Part shown: in pieces, positions 36,258-43,769 of the stretch
How positions within the stretch are numbered: the first letter of the stretch is position 1
How the letters are laid out: the number at the start of each line of letters is the position of its first letter
NCBI RefSeq assembly: GCF_018476525.1
Contig: NZ_JAHCST010000050.1
Span: 1 to 64,000, forward strand
Reading direction: 5' to 3'
Length of the DNA stretch: 64,000 nucleotides
Source of the DNA: Acrocarpospora catenulata
Lineage (GTDB): Bacteria; Actinomycetota; Actinomycetes; Streptosporangiales; Streptosporangiaceae
Made by a program: the position numbers and the translations under genes
The notes under the pieces: generated by a model
What the model was told of the DNA's origin: nothing
What the model saw: the letters and a program-made list of their open reading frames with translations, nothing else
Database searches by the model: none

Positions 36258-37507
36258 GCGACGAATACCAGCGGCTACGCCGACTCCTGGGTGGGGAGGA
36301 GACCGCCTGGCTGGTGGACCGGGCACGCCGCCGCCTGGCCCAGGGCAGACCGCTGACCGGCACGATCACCCTCACCAGCGCGTCGCCGGGGCAGCGACGG
36401 GCGATCGAACTCCTCCTCGGCCGCCGCGCCGGCACCGGCACCTCACTGTCGGTCTCCTTGGACGAGGTGGACCAGATGCTGCGGGCCAGCGGCGTCGCAC
36501 CCGAAGGCCTGCACGAGGCCGTGGTACGCCTGGGCGGCCCCGTCCGCGATCTGGCCGCCGAGAACGCGGCCCTGGCTGCCGCCTGGCTACGGGCGTTCGG
36601 CCGGCTCGACACCCTGATCGCCGATCGCCCGGAACTCTCCGGCTGGCGCTCCTGGCTGGAAACCACCGGACTGGTCCGCAGGCTCGCTCCGACCGCCGAC
36701 GAGGCGCGCCCGCTGCTCGACCACCTCACCTCGATCCTGGCCCGGCTACCCGCACCTGGCCTGCCCCTCGGCCGCCTGGCCGCAGAAACCTGCGGCGACG
36801 CCCACGCACTGGACGAGGGCCGCCCACTGGCGACACTGGCCCTGTCGGCGGCACGCGCACTCGCCGGCCTGCCGTACACGGACGGCGGCAGAGCGGACGC
36901 CCGCCGCGCCGCCTGGGCCGCGGTCGGCGTCCACCTCGACGACCTGTCCTCCCTCGTCCTCTGCCTCGGCCTGACCGGCGACGACCGCACCCCCACCGGC
37001 CGGATCCTCAACGCGGCCACCGAGGCGGGCGAGCCCTGCGTACTGACCCTCCGCCAACTCCGCCGCCACGAGACCCCCCTCACCGCCGGCCTGGTCCGCA
37101 TCTGCGAGAACCCCGTAGTGATCGCCGCCGCCGCCGACGAACTCGGCCCCTCCTGCCCGCCCCTGGTATGCGCGAGCGGCAGACCATCAGCGGCCGTCTG
37201 GCACCTACTCGACCTCCTCGCCTCCAGCGGCGCCACCTTCGCCTACCACGGAGACTTCGACTGGGGCGGAGTTGCCATCGCCACCGCCGTCCACGAACGA
37301 ATCGGCTTCCAGCCATGGCGCTTCGACACCCCCTCCTACCAGGCGGTCCCCGCCTCCGCCCCCCTGACCGGCCGCCCACACCCAACGCCCTGGGCTCCAG
37401 ACCTGTCCCAGGCCATGGCACAACGCGCCGTCCGAGTCGAAGAGGAACTCGTCCTCTCCGACCTCCTCACCGACCTGGCCGCCGCGCCCCAAGCAGATCA
37501 TCTTTGA
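36254..37507 (+). CDS. jetD: Wadjet JetD-like nuclease subunit (DUF2399/TIGR02679)
   Basis: 417 residues; the ATG overlaps the SMC stop. The N-terminal arm-like region (TSASPGQRRAIELLLGRRAG) matches TIGR02679. The C-terminal DUF2399 Toprim-like domain shows the conserved Glu285 (ICENPVVI) and the DFDWGG motif with Asp334 and Asp336, the expected metal ligands of the nuclease that cuts the extruded circular DNA. The catalytic set looks complete, so the system is probably functional. Confidence 0.9.
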   Translation: MSDEYQRLRRLLGGEETAWLVDRARRRLAQGRPLTGTITLTSASPGQRRAIELLLGRRAGTGTSLSVSLDEVDQMLRASGVAPEGLHEAVVRLGGPVRDLAAENAALAAAWLRAFGRLDTLIADRPELSGWRSWLETTGLVRRLAPTADEARPLLDHLTSILARLPAPGLPLGRLAAETCGDAHALDEGRPLATLALSAARALAGLPYTDGGRADARRAAWAAVGVHLDDLSSLVLCLGLTGDDRTPTGRILNAATEAGEPCVLTLRQLRRHETPLTAGLVRICENPVVIAAAADELGPSCPPLVCASGRPSAAVWHLLDLLASSGATFAYHGDFDWGGVAIATAVHERIGFQPWRFDTPSYQAVPASAPLTGRPHPTPWAPDLSQAMAQRAVRVEEELVLSDLLTDLAAAPQADHL

Positions 37508-37620
37508 CCCGGCACTCCCCCACCGACCGCTCCGTCAACGCGACCAAACCCCCGCAATCCAGACCCCGCTGAACACCGAATACGAGGAGACCGGGCCCAT
37601 CAATCACTGAAGGTGATGCA

Positions 37621-37752
37621 ATGCGTACTTCCACCAGATTCGTCATCACACTCGCCGTAGCCCTGACAGCCATCGCCGCCACCCAGACCGCCGCATCCGC
37701 CGCCACGGCCATCGAGTACGGCCTAATCGCGGCACTCATAGCAGTCGCCTGA
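37621..37752 (+). CDS. 43-residue Flp-pilin-like peptide
   Basis: ATG at 37621 has GAAGGTGA upstream; stop TGA at 37752. Residues 1-27 look like a Sec signal (basic MRTSTR, hydrophobic core, AASAA). The last 15 residues, TAIEYGLIAALIAVA, are the hallmark N-terminal helix of Flp/Fap-type pilins, normally followed by about 20-25 more residues that are missing here. It could be a truncated pilin, a fusion remnant or a short secreted peptide. No tad assembly genes are nearby. It begins 113 bp after the JetD-like gene. Confidence 0.6.
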   Translation: MRTSTRFVITLAVALTAIAATQTAASAATAIEYGLIAALIAVA

Positions 37753-37842
37753 CAGCGTGGGTCGCCGCGCCCGCTACCAGCGAGGATTACGCGGCACCTG
37801 CGCGCCGACCGAGGACCCTGCGGGCACGCCGCACCCATGACC

Positions 37843-37864
37843 TACAATTATGTCCTAGGACATA
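37843..37864 (+). promoter_or_regulatory. -10 box with perfect 16-bp palindrome operator
   Basis: TACAAT (37843-37848) is a near-consensus -10. It is directly followed by TATGTCCTAGGACATA (37849-37864), a perfect 16-bp palindrome over the expected transcription start, 52 bp before the nitronate monooxygenase start. The position suits repression by a GntR-type protein such as the MocR regulator two genes on. No clear -35 is seen. Confidence 0.6.
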
Positions 37865-37916
37865 TCATGTCGCGGGCTGCGCGGCAGGGTAGTACGGATA
37901 CGGAAGGGCCTCGTTG

Positions 37917-38945
37917 ATGCTTCGGTCCGGGTTGTTGGAGGCGTCGCTTCCGGTTGTCGGGGCGCCGATGGCGGGTGGGCCGAGCACGGTCGCTCTCGCC
38001 GGGGCGGTGGGGGGTGCGGGAGGGTTCCCGTTTCTTGCTGGGGGGTACAAGGCGGCCGGTGCTCTCGCCGATGAGATCGGGCTGGTTCGCAGGTTCGGCG
38101 GGGCCTTCGGCGTCAATCTGTTCGTTTCTGGTTCGGGCGGGGTGGATGAGGCGGCGTTTCGTGCTTACGCCGCCGAGTTGCAGCTCGAGGCGGAGCGGTA
38201 CGGGCTTCGTCTGGATCCGCGGCCGGTGGTGGACGATGACGACCACTGGCCGGAGAAGCTCGCGCTGCTGCTGTCCGATCCGGTGCCGGTGGTCTCGCTG
38301 ACCTTCGGCCTGCCGCGGGCGCGGGACATCGCCGCGTTGCGGCGAGCCGGTAGCCGGGTGCTGGCCACGGTCACGACGGCGTCGGAGGCGCGGGCCGCGC
38401 AGGAGGCCGGGGTGGACGGGCTGGTGGTCCAGGGCACCGCGGCCGGAGGGCACAGCGCGACGTACGATCCGGCCCGGCCGTTGACCCCGATCGCCACCCG
38501 GGACCTCGTACTCGACGTGCGTGCGGCGGTGGACCTGCCCGTGGTCGCCGGTGGCGGGGTGGACGGGCCCGAGGCCGTCCGCGAGCTGCTGCACGCGGGC
38601 GCGGAGGCGGTGGCTGTGGGGACGCTACTGCTGCGTACGGAGGAGTCGGGCGCCTCGCAGACCCACAAGGACGCGCTGGCCGACCCGGCGTTCACCCAGA
38701 CGGTCATCACGCACGCCTTCACCGGTCGCCCGGCCCGCGGCCTGCGCAACGGCTTCATCGACCGCCATGACGCCTCCGCGCCGTTCGGATACCCGGCGAT
38801 CCACCACCTGACCCGGGCGCTGCGCCAGGCCGCCGCGAAGGCCGGTGACGCCGACCTGCTGCACCTGTGGGCGGGCACCGGGTATCGCAGTGCCCGTGAC
38901 GGCTCGGCGGCACAGGTCATCCGGCACCTCACCGAGGGCTTGTGA
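37917..38945 (+). CDS. Nitronate monooxygenase / 2-nitropropane dioxygenase family protein
   Basis: 342 residues; ATG at 37917 with GGAAGGG upstream. An FMN-binding TIM barrel with APMAGGPST at the start, VVQGTAAGGHS near 180 (the catalytic His) and VVAGGGVDGPEAV near 203. The family oxidises nitronates, such as propionate 3-nitronate, to keto acids. First gene of an operon with MocR, DapA-like and an MFS stub; the stop is 2 bp before the MocR start. The actual substrate may be a related flavin-barrel substrate. Confidence 0.9.
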   Translation: MLRSGLLEASLPVVGAPMAGGPSTVALAGAVGGAGGFPFLAGGYKAAGALADEIGLVRRFGGAFGVNLFVSGSGGVDEAAFRAYAAELQLEAERYGLRLDPRPVVDDDDHWPEKLALLLSDPVPVVSLTFGLPRARDIAALRRAGSRVLATVTTASEARAAQEAGVDGLVVQGTAAGGHSATYDPARPLTPIATRDLVLDVRAAVDLPVVAGGGVDGPEAVRELLHAGAEAVAVGTLLLRTEESGASQTHKDALADPAFTQTVITHAFTGRPARGLRNGFIDRHDASAPFGYPAIHHLTRALRQAAAKAGDADLLHLWAGTGYRSARDGSAAQVIRHLTEGL

Positions 38946-38947
38946 GC

Positions 38948-40264
38948 ATGAGCGACACAGTGGCGGGCGGCATCCAGGGCGCCAACGCCGGCGGGCTCGT
39001 CGCCTCGATCCGGGCGCGGATCGACGCCGGCGCCCTCTCGGCCGGCGACGCGCTGCCCTCGATCCGCACGCTGGCCACCGAGCTGGGGCTGAACCGGAAC
39101 ACGGTCGCCGCCGCGTACGCGCAGCTCGCCGCGGCGGGCATCGTGGAGACCCGCCGGCGGGGTGGCACGATCGTCCTCGGGGTGCCGAACCTGGACGGCG
39201 AAGGCCAGGCCTCGGAAGGCGGGGTGGTCAATCTCAGCAGCGGCAACCCCGACCCCGCGTTCCTCCCCAGGATGGCCGGCGTGCTGGACGCCGGCTACTC
39301 GCCGCCGCTGTACGGGACCGCCCCGGTCAGCGAGGAACTCCAACGGTGGGCCGCCCAGCACATGACCCCGGACGTGGCAGGGCCGCATCGGCTGGTGCTG
39401 ACCCACGGGTCGGTCGACGCGGTCGATCGGCTGCTGGGCGCGTACCTGACCCGAGGCGACACCGTGGCCGTCGAGGACCCTTGCTTCCTGTCCAGCATCG
39501 GCGCCCTCCGCCTGGGCGGCTTCCAGAGCGCCCCGGTCGCCGTCGACGAGGAGGGCATGACGGTAGAGGGGCTGCGCGCCGCGTTGGCGGCAGGCGCTCG
39601 GGCGCTCGTGTGCACCCCCAGGGCGCACAACCCGACCGGGGCGAGCCTGAGCCCGGCGCGGGTTGCCGCGCTGCGCGAGGTGCTGGCCGGATACCCCGGC
39701 GTGCTCGTGGTTGAGGACGACCACTTCTCGGCCGTGTCGTCCCGTCCCTACCTGCGCGTCACGCCGCCGGACGCGCACCGGTGGGCGCTGGTGCGGTCAG
39801 TGTCCAAGTTCCTCGGCCCCGACCTGCGGGTCGCGTTCGTGCTGGCCGACCCGGACACCGCGACCCGGCTGGAGTCCCGGCTGAGCTCGGCGACCACCTG
39901 GGTCAGCCACATCCTTCAGCACCTCGTCGCCCGGCTGCTGGCCGACCCGCACACCCACGCGCTACTGGACCGGGCGCGTGCGTCCTACGCCGGACGCAGC
40001 GGCCTGCTCGTCGCCGAGCTCACCGGGCGAGGCCTGCCGATGCAGCGGCACACAGACGGCCTGAACGTCTGGGTCCCCCTCCCCGGCAGGCCCCGGCAAG
40101 TCGTGAACGACCTGGCCAAACGCGGCTGGGCCGTCCGGCCGGGCGAGAACTTCGCCGTGGGCGACCGGCCGCCGCCGGCGATCCGGGTGACCACCGCGAC
40201 GCTCTCCCCGCAGCAGGCGACCGCGTTCGCGGCCGACCTCGCCGCTGTCCTGCAAATGGCGTAG
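38948..40264 (+). CDS. MocR-type regulator (GntR HTH fused to PLP aminotransferase domain)
   Basis: 438 residues. A GntR winged helix (residues about 15-78, SIRTLATELGLNRNTVAAAY) is joined to a fold-type I aminotransferase domain with YGTAPVSEEL near 120, AHNPTG near 222 and the PLP-binding Lys in VSKFLGPDLRVAF. MocR proteins sense PLP or amino compounds and usually control a divergent gene; here the regulator lies inside the operon. The palindrome at 37849-37864 is its likely site. ATG at 38948 is preferred over GTG 38942 because of GAGGG spacing. Confidence 0.92.
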   Translation: MSDTVAGGIQGANAGGLVASIRARIDAGALSAGDALPSIRTLATELGLNRNTVAAAYAQLAAAGIVETRRRGGTIVLGVPNLDGEGQASEGGVVNLSSGNPDPAFLPRMAGVLDAGYSPPLYGTAPVSEELQRWAAQHMTPDVAGPHRLVLTHGSVDAVDRLLGAYLTRGDTVAVEDPCFLSSIGALRLGGFQSAPVAVDEEGMTVEGLRAALAAGARALVCTPRAHNPTGASLSPARVAALREVLAGYPGVLVVEDDHFSAVSSRPYLRVTPPDAHRWALVRSVSKFLGPDLRVAFVLADPDTATRLESRLSSATTWVSHILQHLVARLLADPHTHALLDRARASYAGRSGLLVAELTGRGLPMQRHTDGLNVWVPLPGRPRQVVNDLAKRGWAVRPGENFAVGDRPPPAIRVTTATLSPQQATAFAADLAAVLQMA

Positions 40265-40294
40265 TTCGTCCCCCGTACCAGAAGGAAGACCTCC

Positions 40295-41188
40295 ATGTTC
40301 ACCGGCCTCAGCGCCTTCCCCCTAACCCCGATGGACGAGCAGCGCATCGACGAGTCCGCTTTCGCCGGGCTCGTCGCGCGCCTGGCCGCCGCCGCGGTCG
40401 ACTCGATCACGGCACTGGGGTCGACCGGCTCCTACGCCTATCTCACGCGCGAGGAACGCACCCGTATCGCCCACCTCGCCGTCAAGCACGCCGGGGAGGT
40501 GCCGGTGGTCATCGGGATCGGCGCACTGCGTACCAAACATGTCCTGGAGCTCGCCGAGGACGCCCAGGCCGCCGGTGCCGCCGGGGTGCTGCTGGCCCCG
40601 GTGTCGTACCAGGCGCTGACCCCGGACGACGTGTACGGCCTGTACGAGGTCGTGACCCGGGAGCTGTCGGTGCCCCTGGTGGTCTACGACAACCCCGGCA
40701 CCACCCACTTCACCTTCACCGACGACCTCTATCAGGCCATCGCCGCGCTCCCCCACGTCGCCTCGATCAAGATCCCCGGCGTCCCGGCGGACCCCGCGCA
40801 GGCCGCCGCCCGGATCGCCCGGCTCCGCGAGATCCTTCCCACGCACGTCACGATCGGAGTCTCCGGTGACGCCTTCGCGGCCACCGGCCTGAACGCGGGC
40901 TGCGACGCCTGGTACTCCGTCATCGCCGGCACCCTGCCAGCACCGGCGCTCGCGATCACCCGCACCGCGCAAGCCGGCGACGTCGAGCGGGCCACCGCGT
41001 TGTCCGCGCGCCTGCGACCACTGTGGGACCTTTTCGCCCGCCACGGCAGCCTGCGGGTGACAGCGGCGATCGCCGAGCACCTGGGCCTGGTCGATCGGCC
41101 CTGCCTCCCCCTGCCGATCCGCGGACTGCCGGACGCCGACCACGCCGAGGTCGCCCGGGTCGTCGACGAGTTGAGCCTGGGCTCATGA
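40295..41188 (+). CDS. Dihydrodipicolinate synthase family aldolase/lyase
   Basis: 297 residues; ATG with GAAGGAAG upstream. TIM-barrel with LGSTGSYAYL near 41, Tyr131 (VYDNPG) and the Schiff-base Lys159 (ASIKIPG), all expected for active DapA/NAL-type enzymes. The second position of the usual GTTGE is changed (GSTGS), so it is probably not the lysine-pathway enzyme but a sugar-acid or amino-acid aldolase working with the neighbours. Its stop overlaps the downstream MFS stub by 4 nt. Confidence 0.9.
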   Translation: MFTGLSAFPLTPMDEQRIDESAFAGLVARLAAAAVDSITALGSTGSYAYLTREERTRIAHLAVKHAGEVPVVIGIGALRTKHVLELAEDAQAAGAAGVLLAPVSYQALTPDDVYGLYEVVTRELSVPLVVYDNPGTTHFTFTDDLYQAIAALPHVASIKIPGVPADPAQAAARIARLREILPTHVTIGVSGDAFAATGLNAGCDAWYSVIAGTLPAPALAITRTAQAGDVERATALSARLRPLWDLFARHGSLRVTAAIAEHLGLVDRPCLPLPIRGLPDADHAEVARVVDELSLGS

Positions 41189-41511
41189 CCGTCGCCTTAG
41201 CCCTCGCCGCGGTCACACTGACCGGCGTGTTCTGGGCGGCGGCAGCCGCCTATGCCCTCGCCGGCGTCCTCAACTCCTGCTTCTTCGCCGCGACCCTCGC
41301 CGCCCGCAACGAGTACGCCCCCGCCACAGCCCGCGGCCAGGTGTTCGTCTGGATCGGCGCACTGAAGATCACCGCCGGCTCCGCAGGCACCGCCCTGGCC
41401 GGCGCGATCATCACCACCACCCTCCACCTGCCCCTCCTCCTCGCCATCGGCCTCACCCTCGCCGCCACAGCCGCATCCCTGGCCGAACGCGCCCTGCCGC
41501 CCCGCCGATGA
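41185..41511 (+). pseudogene. Truncated MFS transporter (C-terminal stub)
   Basis: 108 codons from the ATG at 41185 (ATGA overlap with the DapA-like stop). Three to four hydrophobic segments with ARNEYAPATARGQVFVWIGAL and GSAGTALAGAII correspond to the last helices of a 12-helix drug-exporter-type MFS protein. The first two thirds of such a gene are absent. The neat overlap suggests that a deletion fused the start of the old gene to its end. Not expected to transport. Confidence 0.6.
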
Positions 41512-41610
41512 CCACGGCCTCTTCGGGGCAGAAAGCACTTCTTTGCATGCGACGGCCACTGTGAAAAGCTCTGAGAACGATCGGGCGGTTCCGTCGCCAC
41601 GGGAGGGCCT

Positions 41611-43047
41611 GTGGATCAGAGCGCCGATTCCTCAGCCGTTCCGCAGGTGGGGCAATGGCTGCTCAGCCTGCCGCTCATCGCCCCGGTTCGCGAGTACTAC
41701 GTGGAACGACGCACCATGTTCGACACCACAATGCTCCGATACCTGGCCGAGACGCCGCTGATCGACGACGACGACCGTGAGCGGATCAAGGATGACTGCG
41801 AGTGGTGGCTGCGGCAGACGAACGCCCGCCAGGCATGGTTCCACGTCATCGAGCGTTACCGGGACGCCATCTCCTATGTCCTGCTGTGGCCGCTGGTCCC
41901 GGTCGCCGCCACGGTGACCATGTCGTACTCCGTCGCCGACCCGCCTACCGGCTGGCGTCTCGCTCACCTCGTGCTGGGTGTGCTGTTCACGCTCGGTGCC
42001 CTGTCGGGCAGCCTCCGCCACGCCGATTTCGCGATGCCGCGGCCTTCCGGCCTGTTCGGGCTGGCCTTCCTGGTGGTGTCCGGCCTGCTTCTGTACGGTC
42101 CGTGGACGGAAGCCGGATGGTTGCCGGTGACGGGAGCGCTGCTGCTGGCGAGCACGGTCGGCCTGATCGTGGCGTTGGCGGGCGTGTTCGTGCTGGACAT
42201 CCGGCGCATCCGGACCCGTGCCGCGGTGTTTCTGGTCGTGCAGGGCGCGCTGGCCGTGGTGACGCTGGCGGTCGGGCAGGGGGACGGAGCGGGCTGGGCC
42301 GGGGGGCTCTGGTCCGGGCTCTGGGCGGGACTGACGGCGATGGTGGTCGCGGGGTTCGTCTTCGTCCTGACCTACCTGATCACGAGCCTCCTGGAACGCC
42401 GCAAGATGCGGGTGTGGACGGTCGGCGAGCTGGTGCAGACGCTGATCTGGTTCGGTGCGCGGGCGCAGGACGCGCACCTGCCGTTGGAGGAGCGGTCGGC
42501 GCTCGGGCAGGCGTTCCCCTTCAGCGATCCGGTCGGCGTCGCCTGGGAGCTGGAGTGGCTGGCCCGGTTGATCGAACGCTGTCTGCCCCGGCAGCTGACG
42601 GCCTGGGATCCCATGGGGGACCGGATGGTGGCCGAGCGCTGCCGGGGGATCGCGGCCCGGCTGCGTGAGCTGAAGATGGAGTTCCTGCTGCGGCAGAGCA
42701 CTCCCGCCCACGAGATCGCCGCCCGGCTGGTCCCCGCGGTGGTGCCGATCATCGACGGTGACTGGGACCGGCTGGAGACGGCCGAGGTCCAGGTCGTCCC
42801 GCACTCCCGGCTGCGGCTGGTGCTGCGCGGGCTCGGCGGGGCGTTCGTGGCAATCGCCCCGCTGGCCGTCTTCCTGCTCCTGCGGACCACCACATCGGTC
42901 ATTCCCGACAGCATCGTGGACCAGGTGCTGCCCATCGCGGTCACCTGGCTGCTGCTCTCGATCATCGCCTGGATCGACCCGGGAACGGGAAGCCGAAGCG
43001 GCAAGCTCCGCAACCTCACCGACCTGCTGCCCGGCTCACGTTCCTGA
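41611..43047 (+). CDS. Multi-pass membrane protein of unknown function
   Basis: 478 residues; GTG at 41611 with GGGAGGG upstream. A soluble N-terminal part (about 1-80, with the acidic patch DDDDRERIKDD) precedes six or so helices (about 90-260). A cytoplasmic segment of about 140 residues (VGELVQTLIWFGARAQDA, PRQLTAWDPMGDRMVAERCR) and two closing helices (about 405-460) follow. I do not recognise the family. A 70-bp stretch near its 3' part (42769-42839) is repeated, with indels, at 46321-46386. Confidence 0.8.
   Translation: MDQSADSSAVPQVGQWLLSLPLIAPVREYYVERRTMFDTTMLRYLAETPLIDDDDRERIKDDCEWWLRQTNARQAWFHVIERYRDAISYVLLWPLVPVAATVTMSYSVADPPTGWRLAHLVLGVLFTLGALSGSLRHADFAMPRPSGLFGLAFLVVSGLLLYGPWTEAGWLPVTGALLLASTVGLIVALAGVFVLDIRRIRTRAAVFLVVQGALAVVTLAVGQGDGAGWAGGLWSGLWAGLTAMVVAGFVFVLTYLITSLLERRKMRVWTVGELVQTLIWFGARAQDAHLPLEERSALGQAFPFSDPVGVAWELEWLARLIERCLPRQLTAWDPMGDRMVAERCRGIAARLRELKMEFLLRQSTPAHEIAARLVPAVVPIIDGDWDRLETAEVQVVPHSRLRLVLRGLGGAFVAIAPLAVFLLLRTTTSVIPDSIVDQVLPIAVTWLLLSIIAWIDPGTGSRSGKLRNLTDLLPGSRS
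42769..42839 (+). repeat. Source copy of a direct repeat also present at 46321-46386
   Basis: This 71-bp segment of the membrane-protein gene (CGGCTGGAGACGG to CTCGGCGG) recurs 3.5 kb downstream in the same orientation with one inserted and six deleted bases. Confidence 0.75.
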
Positions 43048-43160
43048 CGAATTCGTGCCCGATCTCCAGTTGTGAGGTCCTTCGGGTACGCCTCCCGGAC
43101 CGGCATTCCACAGACGTGTCGCGACTCATCAGCCTTGCTGGCCCCGCGGACTGCCTGCAC

Positions 43161-43229
43161 GATGTGTGCCGCGTCGCCGGCCAGCAGCACCCGGTCGTAC
43201 CGGTAGCGCTCGGCCAGCCGCGTGGCGTC
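43161..43229 (-). pseudogene. Fragment of a flavin-dependent monooxygenase
   Basis: The minus strand reads DATRLAERY, RYDRVLLAGDAAHI (23 codons). This is the GD motif that binds FAD ribityl in aromatic-ring hydroxylases. The expected HPxxGQGxN continuation is replaced by unrelated codons, and nothing upstream matches. It is a small remnant of a lost gene. Confidence 0.5.
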
Positions 43230-43235
43230 GGAGCA

Positions 43236-43441
43236 TCACGGGCACGGTGGGGCGTAGGGGAGCTGGGGGATGTACTTTTCCACTGCCGGGGCGTGAGGAC
43301 GTTCCGGGTGGTGGAGCAGATCCACTGGGCGGCGTGCTCGACGTTCAGGTCCCACAGCCTGATCACACCGTCTTCCCCGGCGCTGGCCAGACGGCCGTCG
43401 CGGTTGAACGCCACCGACAGACTGCGCAGGCGAATGCACAA
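43236..43441 (-). pseudogene. Frameshifted C-terminal tail of a WD40-repeat protein
   Basis: The minus strand encodes a final WD40 blade (SLSVAFNRDGRLASAGEDGV, then IRLWDL) and the tail CSTTRNVLTPRQW. One base appears to be lost at the following GGAAAAG, and the next frame gives KYIPQLPYAPPCP and a stop at 43236. This tail is typical of large actinomycete WD40 proteins with kinase or STAND domains. The rest of the gene is gone. Confidence 0.6.
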
Positions 43442-43769
43442 CCCACATATCCGGGAATATCGGGGCCGAGGGACCGTCAGGAGCTACCCGTCCAGTTCTC
43501 GCTGAGTCGCTTTGGCCCGATCCACCGTCCACGCCAGCGCTGAGGTCAGGCTGGCAATGCAAGCTCGATGCCCTGTTGCGCGAGGGTGCCAGCCTGCCGG
43601 ACGGTGGGGGTGCCAGCACCCCCGGGAACCTCACGGCCAGCGCCCTTTCGCGGGTATTTAAAGCGATATGTAATTCAGCGGTGGAGCGCATCATGCCGGT
43701 GCTGTCGGAGCCGAGCAGCGGCGGCCTTCCTGGCGCGATGAACGCGTCGAGCACACCCATGGAGCCCTC
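43442..43769. other. Non-coding stretch before the FtsX-type gene
   Basis: No protein-like frame with a ribosome site was found. The sequence mixes AT-richer and GC-rich patches and adjoins the remnants to its left, consistent with decayed DNA. It must contain the promoter of the permease gene, which I could not locate. Confidence 0.5.

Noticed and set aside
32121-36326. 1401-codon open frame antisense to the SMC-like gene
   Set aside because: Low-complexity Gly/Arg/Gln/Val product with no domain; it is the GC-rich shadow of the real coding strand, which carries all ATPase motifs.
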